Positions 33,393-44,814 of a DNA stretch of 64,000 bases are shown here, piece by piece. The stretch covers positions 13,879,631 to 13,943,630 of the forward strand of contig OY294070.1 of assembly GCA_958510875.1 (NCBI GenBank). The letters run 5' to 3'. The notes beneath the pieces were generated by a model. The model saw only the letters and a program-made list of their open reading frames with translations. It was not told where the DNA came from and made no database searches. This DNA is from Endomychus coccineus. Lineage: Eukaryota; Arthropoda; Insecta; Coleoptera; Endomychidae. Numbering within the stretch: position 1 is the stretch's first letter; every line of letters starts with the position of its first letter. The position numbers and the translations under genes were made by a program.

Positions 33393-34881
33393 CCCAGATA
33401 TGCCTATTGTCCTTTCATAAATACCCTTGCTACAAATGCCTTTAAGACGCTCCAGCAGCTAATTGTAGCTATTGATTTATAGATAGCGCCTCATAATTTC
33501 TTAGTTTAAATATCAACAAATTGACATTTGGCGTCAAGTTTAGTTCATAGTTAATATTCAGACAATAACTAGTTGCGAAATTTTGGTCACTAGAAATATT
33601 ACTTCTTAACGGCTATATTTCAGTGCCAAAAAAAAGAATGTATTGGAAACTACAAGTGACCCCCACAACGAAGTAGTCTCAAGAGTTATGTCAAGAGACA
33701 GATTCGAATTCATTATGTAAAATTTTCACTGTTGCGATAACGATAATTCAGATCAAGCTGATAAATTTCCGAAAATTCGACTTCTTTTTGATGCTCGAAA
33801 TGAAAAATTCTTAGAGTTTCAACTCCAGTCGAGAATCACAGTATTGATGAGTACATAGTCCCGTATTTCGGGAAGCAGGGTTTCAAACAGTGTGTTTTGA
33901 ATAAGTTTGGATGGGTTGTACAAGTGAAGGTTACGTTAGCTGGATAGAATCCTATCAAGCTTCCAAATCCGATATAAGAAGCACTTATAAAAATTTTTGG
34001 ATTGGGGCTATCTGTTATATTAGAATATGACGATGTAATTTCTTCATCTGCTAAATATCGCTACCACCTCTTTTTCGCCAACTTTTTCACTACCATTCCA
34101 CTGTTGGAAGCTTTGTTGCAAAAGCGCCTTCGTGGTACTATTCGAAAAAACAGGAGCGCGAAATGACCAATCAATAATAATAAAAGTGAAATGAAGAAAC
34201 AAGAAAGAGGTCAGTTTAAATACAGCTTCATCAAAGATAAGAACATTGTTGTGGCTAAATGGCATGATAACAATGTAGTATCCATTGCCTCAAGTGCTGT
34301 CACAGTTCACCCCACGCGAAATGTCTCCAGATGTAGTCGAATAGAAAAAAAAAACTTTAAAACAACTATACCGTTGGGACCAGAATATTACTTTATCGAT
34401 TCAATATACGTGACAAAAATGGTACTTTGCCTTAGTAGCATTTGGTTTGGACCTAATGAAGAAAAAACATTGGCATCTTCTAATACGTGAAGGAGGAAAA
34501 TTGGACCATTTGACACGTAGGCGAAGAATTTCGAATTCTTCATTAGATAGAGCAGACGGTAGAAAAAAGGGAGACCATCTTCTCTTGAAAATAAAGATTC
34601 TCGGTTTGACCGTTTGGATCACCTAGTGGGTCAATAGGAAAAGCAAACAAGATGTCGAGTTTGTCATATGAAAGTTGAAACAATATGTACAAAGAAGTAT
34701 AATTGCTCTACATATTGCTTGCTTCATATTGTACCATTCTAACTAATTGCTAGTCATTAGAATAAATATATTACATTATTAAAATATATTTCCTTTTATT
34801 CCTATTGTAGTTTTGAAATAAAGTACTATTAACAAACAAAATCAAGAAAAATCAACAAAAAATAGTTCCGGCATATCTGGG
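33393..34881 (+). mobile_element. piggyBac-like element, decayed, both ends present
   Basis: Left end CCCAGATATGCC and right end GGCATATCTGGG are inverted repeats. The right end is followed by TTAA (34882-34885), the piggyBac target, while the left has CTAA (33389-33392), a one-base decay of TTAA. The transposase fills the interior. At 1.49 kb it is shorter than a full piggyBac (about 2.3 kb), so it also has internal deletion. Confidence 0.75.
33600..34700 (+). pseudogene. piggyBac transposase remnant
   Basis: Pieces in several frames: VVSRVMSRDRFEFIM followed by NFHCCDNDNSDQADKFPKIRLLF (the DDE_Tnp_1_7 region), then, at about 33850, VENHSIDEYIVPYFGKQG with the first catalytic Asp in SIDE, and YRYHLFFANFFTTIPLLEAL near 34060. 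After that KSEMKKQERGQFKYSFIKDKNIVVAKWHDNNVVSIASS (34190-34305) is the segment after the third catalytic region. A Cys-rich end (CHMKVETICTKKYNC, about 34660-34700) resembles the C-terminal zinc-binding domain. Broken throughout. Confidence 0.75.
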
Positions 34882-34885
34882 TTAA

Positions 34886-36350
34886 GTTTGTTTCTCTAAA
34901 TCCGAATTAAGTTTAACCATATTTTACGAAAAAAAATTGAATGCTCCCAACAAAGCTGTTTATCCTTATGTGGGTTCATAATACCAAGGAGAGCGTGGAG
35001 CATCTCCTTAGTCACTAATATTCCATTCAAAAGAGATTAATAGGTCCCGGGAACCATAAAACCATGTGGTTGTGGGAAACGGACACTTTTCGCTGAAAGA
35101 TTGTGTACGTTATTAATTGAGGTACATTTTGAATAATGAGTTTAGTTCGCAAATCTGTTACTCTAAGTTTATTTTATTGTTGTATAAGACTACAACAGAT
35201 CGTGTAGAGGCGCTTTAATGTGTCGAATAGACAAACTACTACAAGGAAATTTAATTCCATTCCGTGGATGCAAAACTAACTACATTCTTTATTCGATTCA
35301 AAGCCCGACTACCAGTCGGTCACATATGTTTACTGGATACATCCCAGGCGAAAAAAAGATCACGTAACACGCGCTCCTCTTCCTTCCACCGCTTATTTCG
35401 TCGGCTGGTGCTTTTATCGAAAAGGTTGGTAACACTGAGTGTGTGTGAACAAAACCGTCTCGTTCTCATGCAGTAAGAGGAATATATGCAAACCCCTTTC
35501 TTGTAATTTAGCGAAATAAACATTAACGCTACTAAAAGCAATAAAATAAATCAAGCAGGCCGAACGTCGCGGCACACTGTTAATGGGAAAATCGAGGGAG
35601 GCTGGGGAAAACAACAGACGATCGGCGCTCCTAAGAAACGCTTTAGTACGAAGATAGCAGACAAATGTACTATGCAACAACTTTTCACAGCGCTCGTTGC
35701 TCGAGATCTTACTATTTCGAATTAGGCACTAGAATTATATCTATTTTAACATTGTTCAATGCTCTCTACACAGTTCCATCTGAATAATGAACGAAACGCT
35801 AAATCACTTGTTTCGAATTAATTTTTAGCCGCCGCCAACTCGTATAATTCGAGATTTTCCTCGTAATGAGTATTGATGTATCCACCATGTTGTTTAGTTC
35901 TTCGCATTCTAGAATGTAAACATTATCATCTACTTCTCTAGACATTCCTCGAGTCTATAACATTGGAATACAATTTACATGCTATTATATGCGTTATATT
36001 GCATTTATTGAGGCTGTTTCTAAAATCGTTCTAGTTCTAGAGCAAAAATTCCTTCACCATAGTATCTTTCATCAAATTTTAAATAACTTTGAAAGAAAAA
36101 TCCATTTATCTCGTGGACGTCCGTCACGAAACTTGTCTACACGATAACTCAGAAACGAAAGTCCTGTTATATTCAAATTTTGACAAAGAATCGTCTGCTA
36201 TTCGATGACGAACTCTATTATGTTTCAGGAAAATCGTTCATAACAAACCTTTTCCTGGAGGGTTGAAAATTTTAAGAAATCATAATTCACAAAGTATACA
36301 ATGAATCGATTCAAAACTTTTACAGTAAATTTAAGTTAATTTAAAACTGC
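34886..36350. other. Intergenic DNA, no gene seen
   Basis: Open frames at 35264-35680 overlap on both strands and show no domain. Nothing else is supported. Confidence 0.45.
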
Positions 36351-36363
36351 TTTCACCCAAATT

Positions 36364-37068
36364 TCAACAAAATCGTTCAAACAACAACAAACACAAGTAT
36401 TGACGTAATCTTAAATTTATACCGTTTTTTAACAGTGTATATATGCTATAAAAGTTTCCAGTAATAGTGAACTTGCGACAGCATTCATTTTTTGTATTAT
36501 AAATTTGAATGACAGCCGCAGTCCCCAAATCTTCAATGTTATTTATACATAACTGGGTAAGCTCTTGCTTGCAACATGCACCAGATATACCCATAACCAA
36601 CACAACCTAAAAAAAACCATAATTGAATAAATGTACAGACTTTGTTTAAATACCGATGACTTACCTCGGATGCTTTATTTATAAATTCACATATTTCTTG
36701 TTGCGTCAAAATTTTAGCTTTTTTCGGTTTATATCCGTCACTTTTCCTTTTTTAATAATGCCTTAAGTTTACTATATTTGGAGATATCTACATTGTGGTG
36801 AATGGATAAAGTGGTACGCAACATAGAATAATTAGTCCATAATTGAGCATTGGATTCTATTGGAAAGTTCACCCATGTATGCAAGCAAAACGTTTTCAGA
36901 AAAGGAGCTTCTTATATCCTTATTTCTTCGCCATGAAAGAAATTGATCGTAAGCGTATTCGTATCTTCTTTTGGAATTTTCAGGCAGTAAATTTAGTGAC
37001 GTTAATTTTGCGGCCTCTTCAATTTCAGGTGAAGTACATTGATCATCACTATTAATCTCTGCATCCAT
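36364..37068 (-). pseudogene. Tyrosine recombinase-like gene fragment (DUF3504/Crypton-type N-terminus) with a 58-bp intron
   Basis: From the ATG at 37068 the minus strand gives DAEINSDDQCTSPEIEEAA...LPENSKRRYEYAYDQFLSWR...SFSENVLLAYMGELS, an N-terminal core-binding segment of KIAA1958/ZMYM-type recombinases. It continues through YSMLRTTLSIHHNVDIS...LKALLKKE, then after a one-base frameshift near 36750 to SDGYKPKKAKILTQQEICEFINKASE. Here GTAAGT...TTTTTTTTAG delimit an intron (36607-36664, minus strand), and the next exon (36364-36606) joins in phase with VLVMGISGACCKQELTQLCINN. Only this N-terminal half is visible. The other relic of the family lies at 24.7-25.85 kb. Confidence 0.6.
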
Positions 37069-37089
37069 GTTTTATGGAATTTTAGATAC

Positions 37090-37497
37090 TATTGTCACGG
37101 TTTTGTATATGATAAGAATGATGCATATGCAAAACTGACACTTCTAAAGTTTATCTGACGTTTTCCCAATATTAATTTCAAAGCACACTTCAATTCCATT
37201 GTGCAATACATATAGCTATAGATACACATATCACTCTAGTGTGATATTTAACTTTTCATCTCTAGGGTGATATTTGTCACTTTCGAAGTAACTAAATAGT
37301 GTGCTATTTGTCATTATCGCATGTGGTCGTCGGAAAATACATTTTATTACATCTAGGGGGTACGCCCGAAACGAGAAGCCCGAAACACGAATAAATCAAT
37401 ACACTTCACACAATTTTTCAAGCTTCATAAAACTATTGTCGCTTCAAAGATATCGTGCCAAATGAATCTAATATACTGTTTAATAAGCAGACTTTTA
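37090..37497. other. Intergenic DNA, no gene seen
   Basis: Contains repeated short runs GTGATATTT (37230-37290) but no feature I can support. Confidence 0.4.
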
Positions 37498-37499
37498 TA

Positions 37500-39819
37500 C
37501 AGGATGTCCTCGAACTGCGTGGCCAAAATAAAACCGAAGATTCTTTGATTCGTTGATGAGCCTTTTTACTTTTGCCTCAAGTGTCTTGTTTACCCGGTGG
37601 AGGGCTTCAAAATTGCAAAAATAATTTTGTTTTTTCAGTATAACTTGGAAACGTGATAGAGAACTTTTACAATATTTAGCAGGTGAGTTACTGTCAATAA
37701 TGGCCATTTTTGAGAGTGGGGCACAGAGCCTTAGAGACCATAGAAACGGCTCAAACTTGATGATGTAACGGGAAAAGTGTCCAGAACTTTTTTGTGGTCA
37801 ATGTAATTCACTCGATATTTTTTATGTAGATAGCTTATCTAATTTGAAAATTTTTCTTACTCTTAGAAAATTTTGATAAAATCAACGGATTAGCTTGAAA
37901 AAATTAATTTTCGAGTCTCTGCAATTTTGGCTTACTAATTTTACTTGATTAAAATACCTTAGTTGCCTTTGCTTTTCTGATGTAATTTTGGCATTTGAAG
38001 AATTTATTCTCAAAACTGTCAGTTTTTACTTTGCTTTCCGTAAAAATTTCATAAAATTATGGCTCAAAATTTCACTAACACTGAAATGGTTGATATGTTA
38101 TTGATTTATGGACTTTGTCGTTGCAATGGCCGAAGAAGGGAAAGATATCCGCATCGCAGAATTCCAAATCGGCAAACCTTCGCGAAACTGGCAAATTTGA
38201 AGCAAATCGCAGAGAAACTGGACGCAGACGGACAAGAAGGACGTTAGAGCTCGAAGAAGCGATACTGGAAGCGGTTGAAACTGAACCTGGGATAAGCACA
38301 CTACGTTTGGGACTTCGTATTGGAGCATCAAAATCATTAGTTCATAATGTACTGAAAGAAGAACTGTTGTATCCCTATCATATTAAAACAGTTCAAGACT
38401 TATTGCCCATGGATCCAGGTCATCGGCTAGATTTCTGTCGGCTTATTGTCCAAAGACAAAACGCAAACCCCAATTTTTGTAGAAGAATTCTATTCAAGGA
38501 CGAAGATACTTTCACGAGATGTGGTCTTTTTAACCTCCATAATGAACATTTCTATGCTGATGAAAATCCTCATGAAACGGAAGTTACATATTTTCAGAGT
38601 CAAACTAAAATCAAAGTTTGGGTTGGAATTGTGGATAACTTTATTATTGGCCCTACCGTTATACCCGATCGATTGAACGGGGAGAACTACTTGAACTTTT
38701 TGGAACAAAGGCTACTTGAACTGTTGGAAGACTTGCCCTTACACATTCGTCGTGGCCTGGTTTATCCATGATGGTGCACCTCCTCATTTCACATTAGCTG
38801 TGAGGCGACATTTGAATGCGGAATATCCAGATCGCTGGATAGGTAGAGGACACGATGCACCAGTGAACTGGCCGGCCCGCTCCCCTGATTTGACGCCCTG
38901 CGACTTCTTTCTATGGGGCGCTTCGAAGTCGAAAGTTTATGCAGCTCCAGTAAACACACGAGAGAAATTGTTGCAATGAATTAATCATGAAGCGGATTCA
39001 TTGAAGAATGATCCTGAAGTACTAGCCAGAGTTCAATCCAATTTCTTGAAACGAATTAATTTGTGTATTCAGGAAAATGGGCAACATTTCGAACAATTGA
39101 TGCCTTAGCGATTTCCCAAAAAGTTTTGTTGTTTCTTTTAATTTAGCATTTGTTTCTCCTAAATAATCATATCGTTTCCCCATTTCTATTGTTTTTATTA
39201 TTCGTGTTTTACCGAGATATTAACCATTTCAGTGTTAGTGAAATTTTGAGCCATAATTTTATAAAATTTTTATGGAAAGGAAATTAAAAACTGACAGTTT
39301 TGAGAATAAATCCTCCAAATGCCAAAATGACATTAGAAAAGCAAAGGCAACAGGTATTTTAATCAAGTAAAATTAGTAAGCCAAAATTGCAGAGACTCGA
39401 AAATTATTTTTTTCAAGCTAATCCGTTGATTTTATCAAAATTTTCTATGAGTAATAAAAGTTTTCAAATTAGATAAGCTATCTACATAAGAAATATAGAG
39501 TGAATTACATTGACCACAAAAAAGTTCTGGACCCTTTTCCCGTTACATCCTCAAGTTTGAGCCATTTCTATGGTCTCTAAGGCTCTATGCTCCGCTCTCA
39601 AAAGCGGCTATTATTGACAGTAACTCACCTGCCAAATATTGTAAAAGTCCTCTATCACGTTCTGAAGTTATACCGAAAAAACAAAATTATTTTTGCAACT
39701 TTGAAGCCCTCTACCGGCTAAACAAGATACTTGAGGCAAAAGTAAAAAGGCTCATCAAATTTTTTTCGAATCAAAGAATCTTCGGTTTTATTTTAGTCAC
39801 GCAGTTCGAGGACATCCTG
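37500..39819 (+). mobile_element. Mariner-superfamily element with about 595-bp TIRs (DD43D spacing)
   Basis: The left end CAGGATGTCCTCGAACTGCG and its reverse complement at 39800-39819 abut TA on both sides (37498-37499 and 39820-39821). Inward the two arms remain complementary for about 595 bp (37500-38093 and 39222-39819), including the ATG of the transposase. So the N-terminal codons of the transposase (MAQNFTNTEMV) are inside the inverted repeat. TIRs of this length are unusual for the Tc1/mariner group, in which 20-200 bp is common. The arms differ by a few percent by eye. Confidence 0.85.
38059..39108 (+). pseudogene. Mariner-superfamily transposase, DUF4817-type, inactivated
   Basis: The start MAQNFTNTEMVDMLLIYGLC and PHRRIPNRQTFAKL form the DUF4817-type N-terminus. 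A frameshift near 38190-38210 leads to TLELEEAILEAVETEPGIS and RIGASKSLVHNVLKEE (helix-turn-helix). First catalytic Asp in FKDEDTFTRCGLFNLHNEH; after a frameshift near 38755 the second in WFIHDGAPPHFT and the third in SPDLTPCDFFLWG. I count 43 residues between the second and third Asps, wider than DD34D or DD41D. After a TGA at 38977-38979 sequence with INHEADSLKNDPEVLARVQSN continues to the stop at 39106-39108. Inactive owing to two frameshifts and a stop. Confidence 0.8.
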
Positions 39820-39849
39820 TATATCACCATGCCAGTAATATAATGAAAT

Positions 39850-40110
39850 GACACTATACAGTGTCGCTAGCTTTAGCATTGTTCCGGGCTTGTATAGAGT
39901 CGGCTGTGATCCTCATTTCATGAATCTCCTTAGATCTGCATTTGTCGTTTTGGTCAATCTCAGTCTTGAATCTCTGGCTTCGTGAAATCATATAGGGTCT
40001 CTATAGGAGGAAGTGGTATGATGGGTATGATCATTCGCAAAGGTATGGACGGTGCAGGAGGTCGCTTCCGAAAGATCCTTGATATGAAGCACGAACAAAG
40101 TTGGTGCCAA
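39850..40110 (-). pseudogene. Jockey-clade LINE fragment
   Basis: Minus strand from about 40105 gives LAPTLFVLHIKDL followed by ATSCTVHTFANDHTHHTTSSYRDPI and then SFHEARDSRLRLT-like and DLRRFMKWGS-like blocks with PGTMLKLATLYS. It is the RT palm end and thumb (PTLFxLHIxDL, F/YADD changed to FAND). Short and broken. Confidence 0.55.
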
Positions 40111-43100
40111 AACAGGTACGAAATATTTAATGTTCATACTTTTGTATCTGTTTGATTACGGCACTTTGGTATTACTATAGTAACGTTTTCAAGTTATTAT
40201 TGAAAGTAATTGTTCTTCCATTTAATGATAAGTAAAAGTGTTTCATTCTATCTTACGTTTTATTCAAATTCGTGCTTCGAGCATATTCTGAATGGACTTC
40301 CATTATGTTATGCATTACTAATAGAAAAGATCTTCATTCATTTTCACACGATCCGAAAGTAAGATCGAATTAAACTTTATTATTCAATCATTTCCGCATT
40401 AATAAAGTTATTCTAAGTTATACGTATTTTACGAGTCAACCCTTTCCTTGGAATTTAACGACTCTTGAACATCTCTCTCACCCCGCATTTGAATAAATCA
40501 ATAGGAAAAGTAATAAATCTGACATTCGATAAGTGGAGTTAAATGCCGTAATGGTTTTTGCCGATGTCGGAGTCGGCAGGAAAGGGGTACCGAAGTTATA
40601 TTTCTTGCGAGGCGAAATTAACAGGGCTATAGATCTTAAGAGACAAAAACATTTGAACAGTGAATCAAGACTTATAGACTCGGATACAGTGCGAAACGCC
40701 CCATTTACTTACTTCTAAAAATGCTAAATATCCACGCCATTTCTCTTTCCCAGTTTTAATTGATTCAATTTCACTTTTCATTCCGTTCTATATTCCATAA
40801 GCTCTCTGTACAACATGAAGGGAAATTAGAAAATACATTTATTTACATATCACAAATGTGCAAATGGACAAATTTTTGTTGCAGAAATTTTTCAAATCTG
40901 ATAATGATTGTTCCGAATGGAGAGTATCTTCGTTCTATTCTTAACAAATCTATGTTCATTGTTGTAGATGGAATTTTGGTAAAATATCTATTTATCCAAC
41001 AAAAATGAACAAATCAATTGACTTATACAACTTGTTCTGTTTAAAACGCACATTAGTATTTTGCGCTCTAAGGATGATACCAATCTGAAAATTTGTACAC
41101 GGCAATAGTCAATAATTTTATTGTTGTTAAGTATGAGTTTGTTCGATTAATATTAGCGTTTCCACTTCTGCTAACCTTCTAGTGAGTTAAATCTATAAGT
41201 GACTTGTGAAATAAAAGGGAAGTGTCAATGATATTTTTCACGTTTGTTCTGGCTAATCAATGATTGGATCAAACTCCAACGTAAATGGCGACACTGTTAA
41301 TAAATAAATAGATTGAGGAATGAAGCATTCCATATGAAATCAGCACTCGTTCACAGGTCACCCTCGGGGATCGCCCTGAAAGTTTTTCCTACCTTTTCCA
41401 CATTGAAGAATATGACGATTCCCGGAATTTCAAGTCTTAAGTGTCGATATTGCGCCGAGGAGAACGTAATGGAGTTTGTTTTGGCCTTTTTTAAGTAAAA
41501 AAATAAAATTCGTCTTATTATCGTTAAATATTCGAAAATTCGGCTGAAACATTTTTGAAAGCACATAATCGATCGGGAATTTTCCGTAAAATACGATGTT
41601 GCAGTCAGATTACAGATATCTTGCAAGGAAATTCCGGAAAAAGGGAAAAACATTTTTTTTTAATTCATTTCCCAAAATACCTATATCTTAATTTTTTCTA
41701 ACCTGCCTAAAACTCTCACAAAATGTGTCTACTTTGAGGCGAAAATGGCCCGGTAGTGACTTTAGCCCAATTTCACCAAAATTTGCACTGTTTTCCAGAG
41801 ATTTTCCGATTTTTTGACAATTTTTCTTTAGAAAAAAAACTGTTCTGTTCCCTACAATGTAACCAAACGACCCCAGTAAGAAATTCTAAGCAGTTTTCCT
41901 CAATTCTCAGACAATTTTATGTAAAAAACCGTCAAACTCGCAATTGGTTGTAGGTCTGATCTCGGAATGTGTCCAAGTTTCTTAAGGAAACGAAATTTTT
42001 TTTCCTTCCTCTGGGTCATCCTGTATCTGTCACCTAAGATCGGCTCCAGGCTATATCCTCGACCTATTTTTTTTGGGCTATGGCCAAGCTAGCCACGGCA
42101 ACCAAAAGACTGAAATTGGTTTCAATAATATTGATCACTTAAAAAGGTTTAACTTTTAGAGCCAGAGTCATTTTTTCGAACTAACTGTCTCGTGGAAAGA
42201 TAGAAATATGGATTGTTGATCTATGCAAACATGAGAATGTCCGATACGGTTCAAACCGACATTGTCTCTATTTTCACGAAAACTTCGATAAGGGTAAGCG
42301 AATATGGCGATCGCGTATTGTTTCGAAATCCGCTGTCATCCGTCCATAGGCACAACTTGATCGTGCGGTAAACTAACGTCTTGCTCGTGAAAGACTGTTC
42401 CAGAGAGGATGATTAGTCAAACCCTTATTGTAAATACACAGCTTGTCACAGAGTCCGGTGATATATGAATCGAACCATATATCAAGTAATATTCCACTAA
42501 TTCGTTTGGCAGGAATGCGAACGCGTCTCTGTTTGTTTCGTACGACTGTCGTTTGTTTCGTACGAGTGTCGTTTGTTTCTGCAATGACGTATAAAGAGAC
42601 GAGCGACCGCCGTCGCGCGTATTGCATAAAGGATTTGATGTGTTTTGCTGTTTGAATGGACGCGGAGGGGGTGGAGGGTGACGGTGTGGGGGTGGACGGT
42701 TTCTACAATACATTCGACCCGTGATGGATTTTCGGTTTTTGTCTTATACATGCATGAGCCCAAGGATAATTTATTAAATTAGTCCTTTTATTGTGTCCGA
42801 ATGATGGCTGTACTTTGGGGTATTTCTCATTAGCCTTTAAAGAGAAGGATGAGGATATTATTTCAACAGAAATATGTGCCTGCAGACCTTTACATAACCG
42901 TAGACACAGGGTAGTGAGGAGCTTTTTGATCATTAACACGACGATCAGAAGTAACCATTTCCAACATTTCTAATATATTTACACACTAGTAGCGGTTTCT
43001 CCTAGAAGATGAGGGTGACTTAGCGATCTAATAAATTTCCAATTGAAATATATTTGACCGGTGAATCCATCAAAGGAATCACTAATAATTCTAACCAATT

Positions 43101-43190
43101 GCCCTTCTGAAATGTTGACTGAAACATTTTCATAATTTCTTCCGGCGCTGGAGTTTTCAGTCTGTGCAGGTCAAACTGATTATGAGCCTA
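40110..43190. other. Intergenic DNA, no gene seen
   Basis: A minisatellite lies at 42531-42580. A short inverted-repeat-like remnant GGTCATCCTGTA lies near 42016. Open frames at 41313-41653 overlap on both strands and have no domain. Confidence 0.4.
42531..42580 (+). repeat. 20-bp tandem repeat, 2.5 copies
   Basis: GTTTGTTTCGTACGACTGTC repeats as GTTTGTTTCGTACGAGTGTC and then GTTTGTTTCT. Confidence 0.7.
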
Positions 43191-43840
43191 GCGTTCCGAC
43201 TCACAATTCAGGGAGTAACACTTCCTGAACATAGTTGTAGGTGGTGATAAGTTTTGAAAAAATTCTCTTTTGCAGAGAGTGAAACGTCGTTAGGTTTGAT
43301 ATTTGCTGCGGATTTGATGAACGACTGGCAAACATTGAAGAATCTCTTCTTTGCTGGGGCGCGATGCCGTCTCGAGCTTTGTCCAGCTTCCCAAACTTTG
43401 GCTTGCTATGAGAAGGGGCTGGTGAATGTCTAGGTATTTTTGGGTAAAATTTGATAAAATTAACTGCTGCAGACATTGTGTCCCAGCTTGTGAAGGCCTG
43501 TAGGAACATAGTTTCCTTCAGTCCCAGATGCTGCGTCTGTTGAGAAAAATACCCGTTAGTCCTGGGGTCAGTTTGAATTTACAGCCATTCCCATTTAGGG
43601 GAACTAAACACGTCATCGGCTATGACGGTCAATGCGGTTCTTTCTGATTCCTGATTTGACAATCAGTATATCAGCTGATTCTTTTGAAGAATTTGTATCG
43701 TAACAATTCATCTTGAAGGAAATTTAATGTATGATGCAAAATTTCTGTTTTCTCATAGCGAATACCTCGAGAGATATCTGGATTGGAAAATAGAATAGCA
43801 TCTGCACTGGTTTCTAAATACTCCTGCACCCCGCTCAACT
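43190..43840. other. Intergenic DNA, one unassigned minus-strand frame
   Basis: The frame 43201-43509 (102 codons) begins FLQAFTSWDTMSAAV and has Pro/Ser-rich parts. I recognise no family. Confidence 0.3.
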
Positions 43841-44007
43841 CGTTAGTCAAGTATCTGGGAGCTATCTTACAAAGGACACTGACGTTTAACGGCCATATTG
43901 ATAAAATCACAAACAGAGATATCAGGACCTATTATACACGTATGATTGGCACAAAATTGGGACTGAAGCCGAGGATGATACACTGGTTGTACAACAAGGT
44001 TATATGA
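43840..44007 (+). pseudogene. LINE fragment, post-RT region
   Basis: LVKYLGAILQRTLTFNGHIDKI...YYTRMIGTKLGLKPRMIHWLYNKVI matches the VKYLGV.LD..LTW..HI ... GLTP....WLY..VI block of R1/Jockey-like LINEs. A single short frame; the rest is not visible. Confidence 0.6.
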
Positions 44008-44324
44008 CGGACAATCACTTATGGCGGCATGAGGCATTATTAACTTAACCTGTTATGTTTAGAAAAATTGTTCATGGCTTTGCTGATGATCGCTTTACTG
44101 TCACTTTTAATTATGAATATTTTGTGTCCAATTTGTACTGATTTCAATATTTACACTTACTACGGTACCACGTGTTGTTGTTCTGTCATTATTGTTATCA
44201 TGAAATCTTTCACAAGGATAGCCGATTTCCATTGTTTCTATGGTTTATTATCTTCAGGAAAACTGAACATTTGAACTTTTGGCCCATTGTTGTGATTTCC
44301 CTTGCAGTCAAAGAGCACAACATT

Positions 44325-44338
44325 TATTCGGCATAATT
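44325..44338 (+). repeat. Target-site duplication of the PLE, left copy
   Basis: TATTCGGCATAATT occurs here and again at 47949-47962. Confidence 0.8.
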
Positions 44339-44716
44339 GTATAAAACATTCTCGGGAATTAGGTCACATTAACACTCTGTTATAAATGTTCGTCTTTACG
44401 TACGTTTCGGTCTCACGACCATCATCAGAAGACTTATTTTGTTAAAAAGGGGTTAACTAAAACTAATTAGCACAAGCGTCCATATCGCACAATCTTCAAT
44501 CAAAAAGCTCACGCCGTCGAAACGAACAGAACCACGAATAATCGAAAATTGTATAGTTAATATTAAAGTATAGATTATTTTGTAACAAGAAACCACTGTT
44601 AAGTAATATTCTCATAATGTACAAACGCATATTGCTATGGTCTCAAAGCAACTGAAGTTCTAAGCTATTTGTTTGTAATAACACGACCCAGATGTAGATT
44701 TATGACGTACTTGAAA
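44339..44716 (-). repeat. PLE pseudo-LTR, left copy
   Basis: Same sequence and orientation as 47265-47660. It ends at GACGTACTTG (about 44707-44716), after which the coding-side UTR begins. Confidence 0.85.
44392..44433 (-). ncRNA. Hammerhead ribozyme motif
   Basis: On the minus strand: GUCUU, CUGAUGA, stem-loop II (GGUC-GUGA-GACC), GAAA, CGUACG, UA, AAGAC. All core bases are present, stem I has 5 bp (GUCUU/AAGAC), stem II has 4 bp with a GUGA loop. Stem III is only the self-complementary ACGU without a loop, which favours a dimeric form. The expected cut lies after GUA. Confidence 0.85.
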
Positions 44717-44814
44717 AGGTTTTAGACCTGCATTGGAATTTAGTTTACTTTAAGCGTTCTTAGTAAAATATACTTTTAACATTATAAAGACGTATGTAGG
44801 AATTTGCAAGAGTT

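Noticed and set aside
35264..35680. Overlapping open frames on both strands as a gene
   Set aside because: No domain, no splice or promoter context, and the frames overlap antiparallel.
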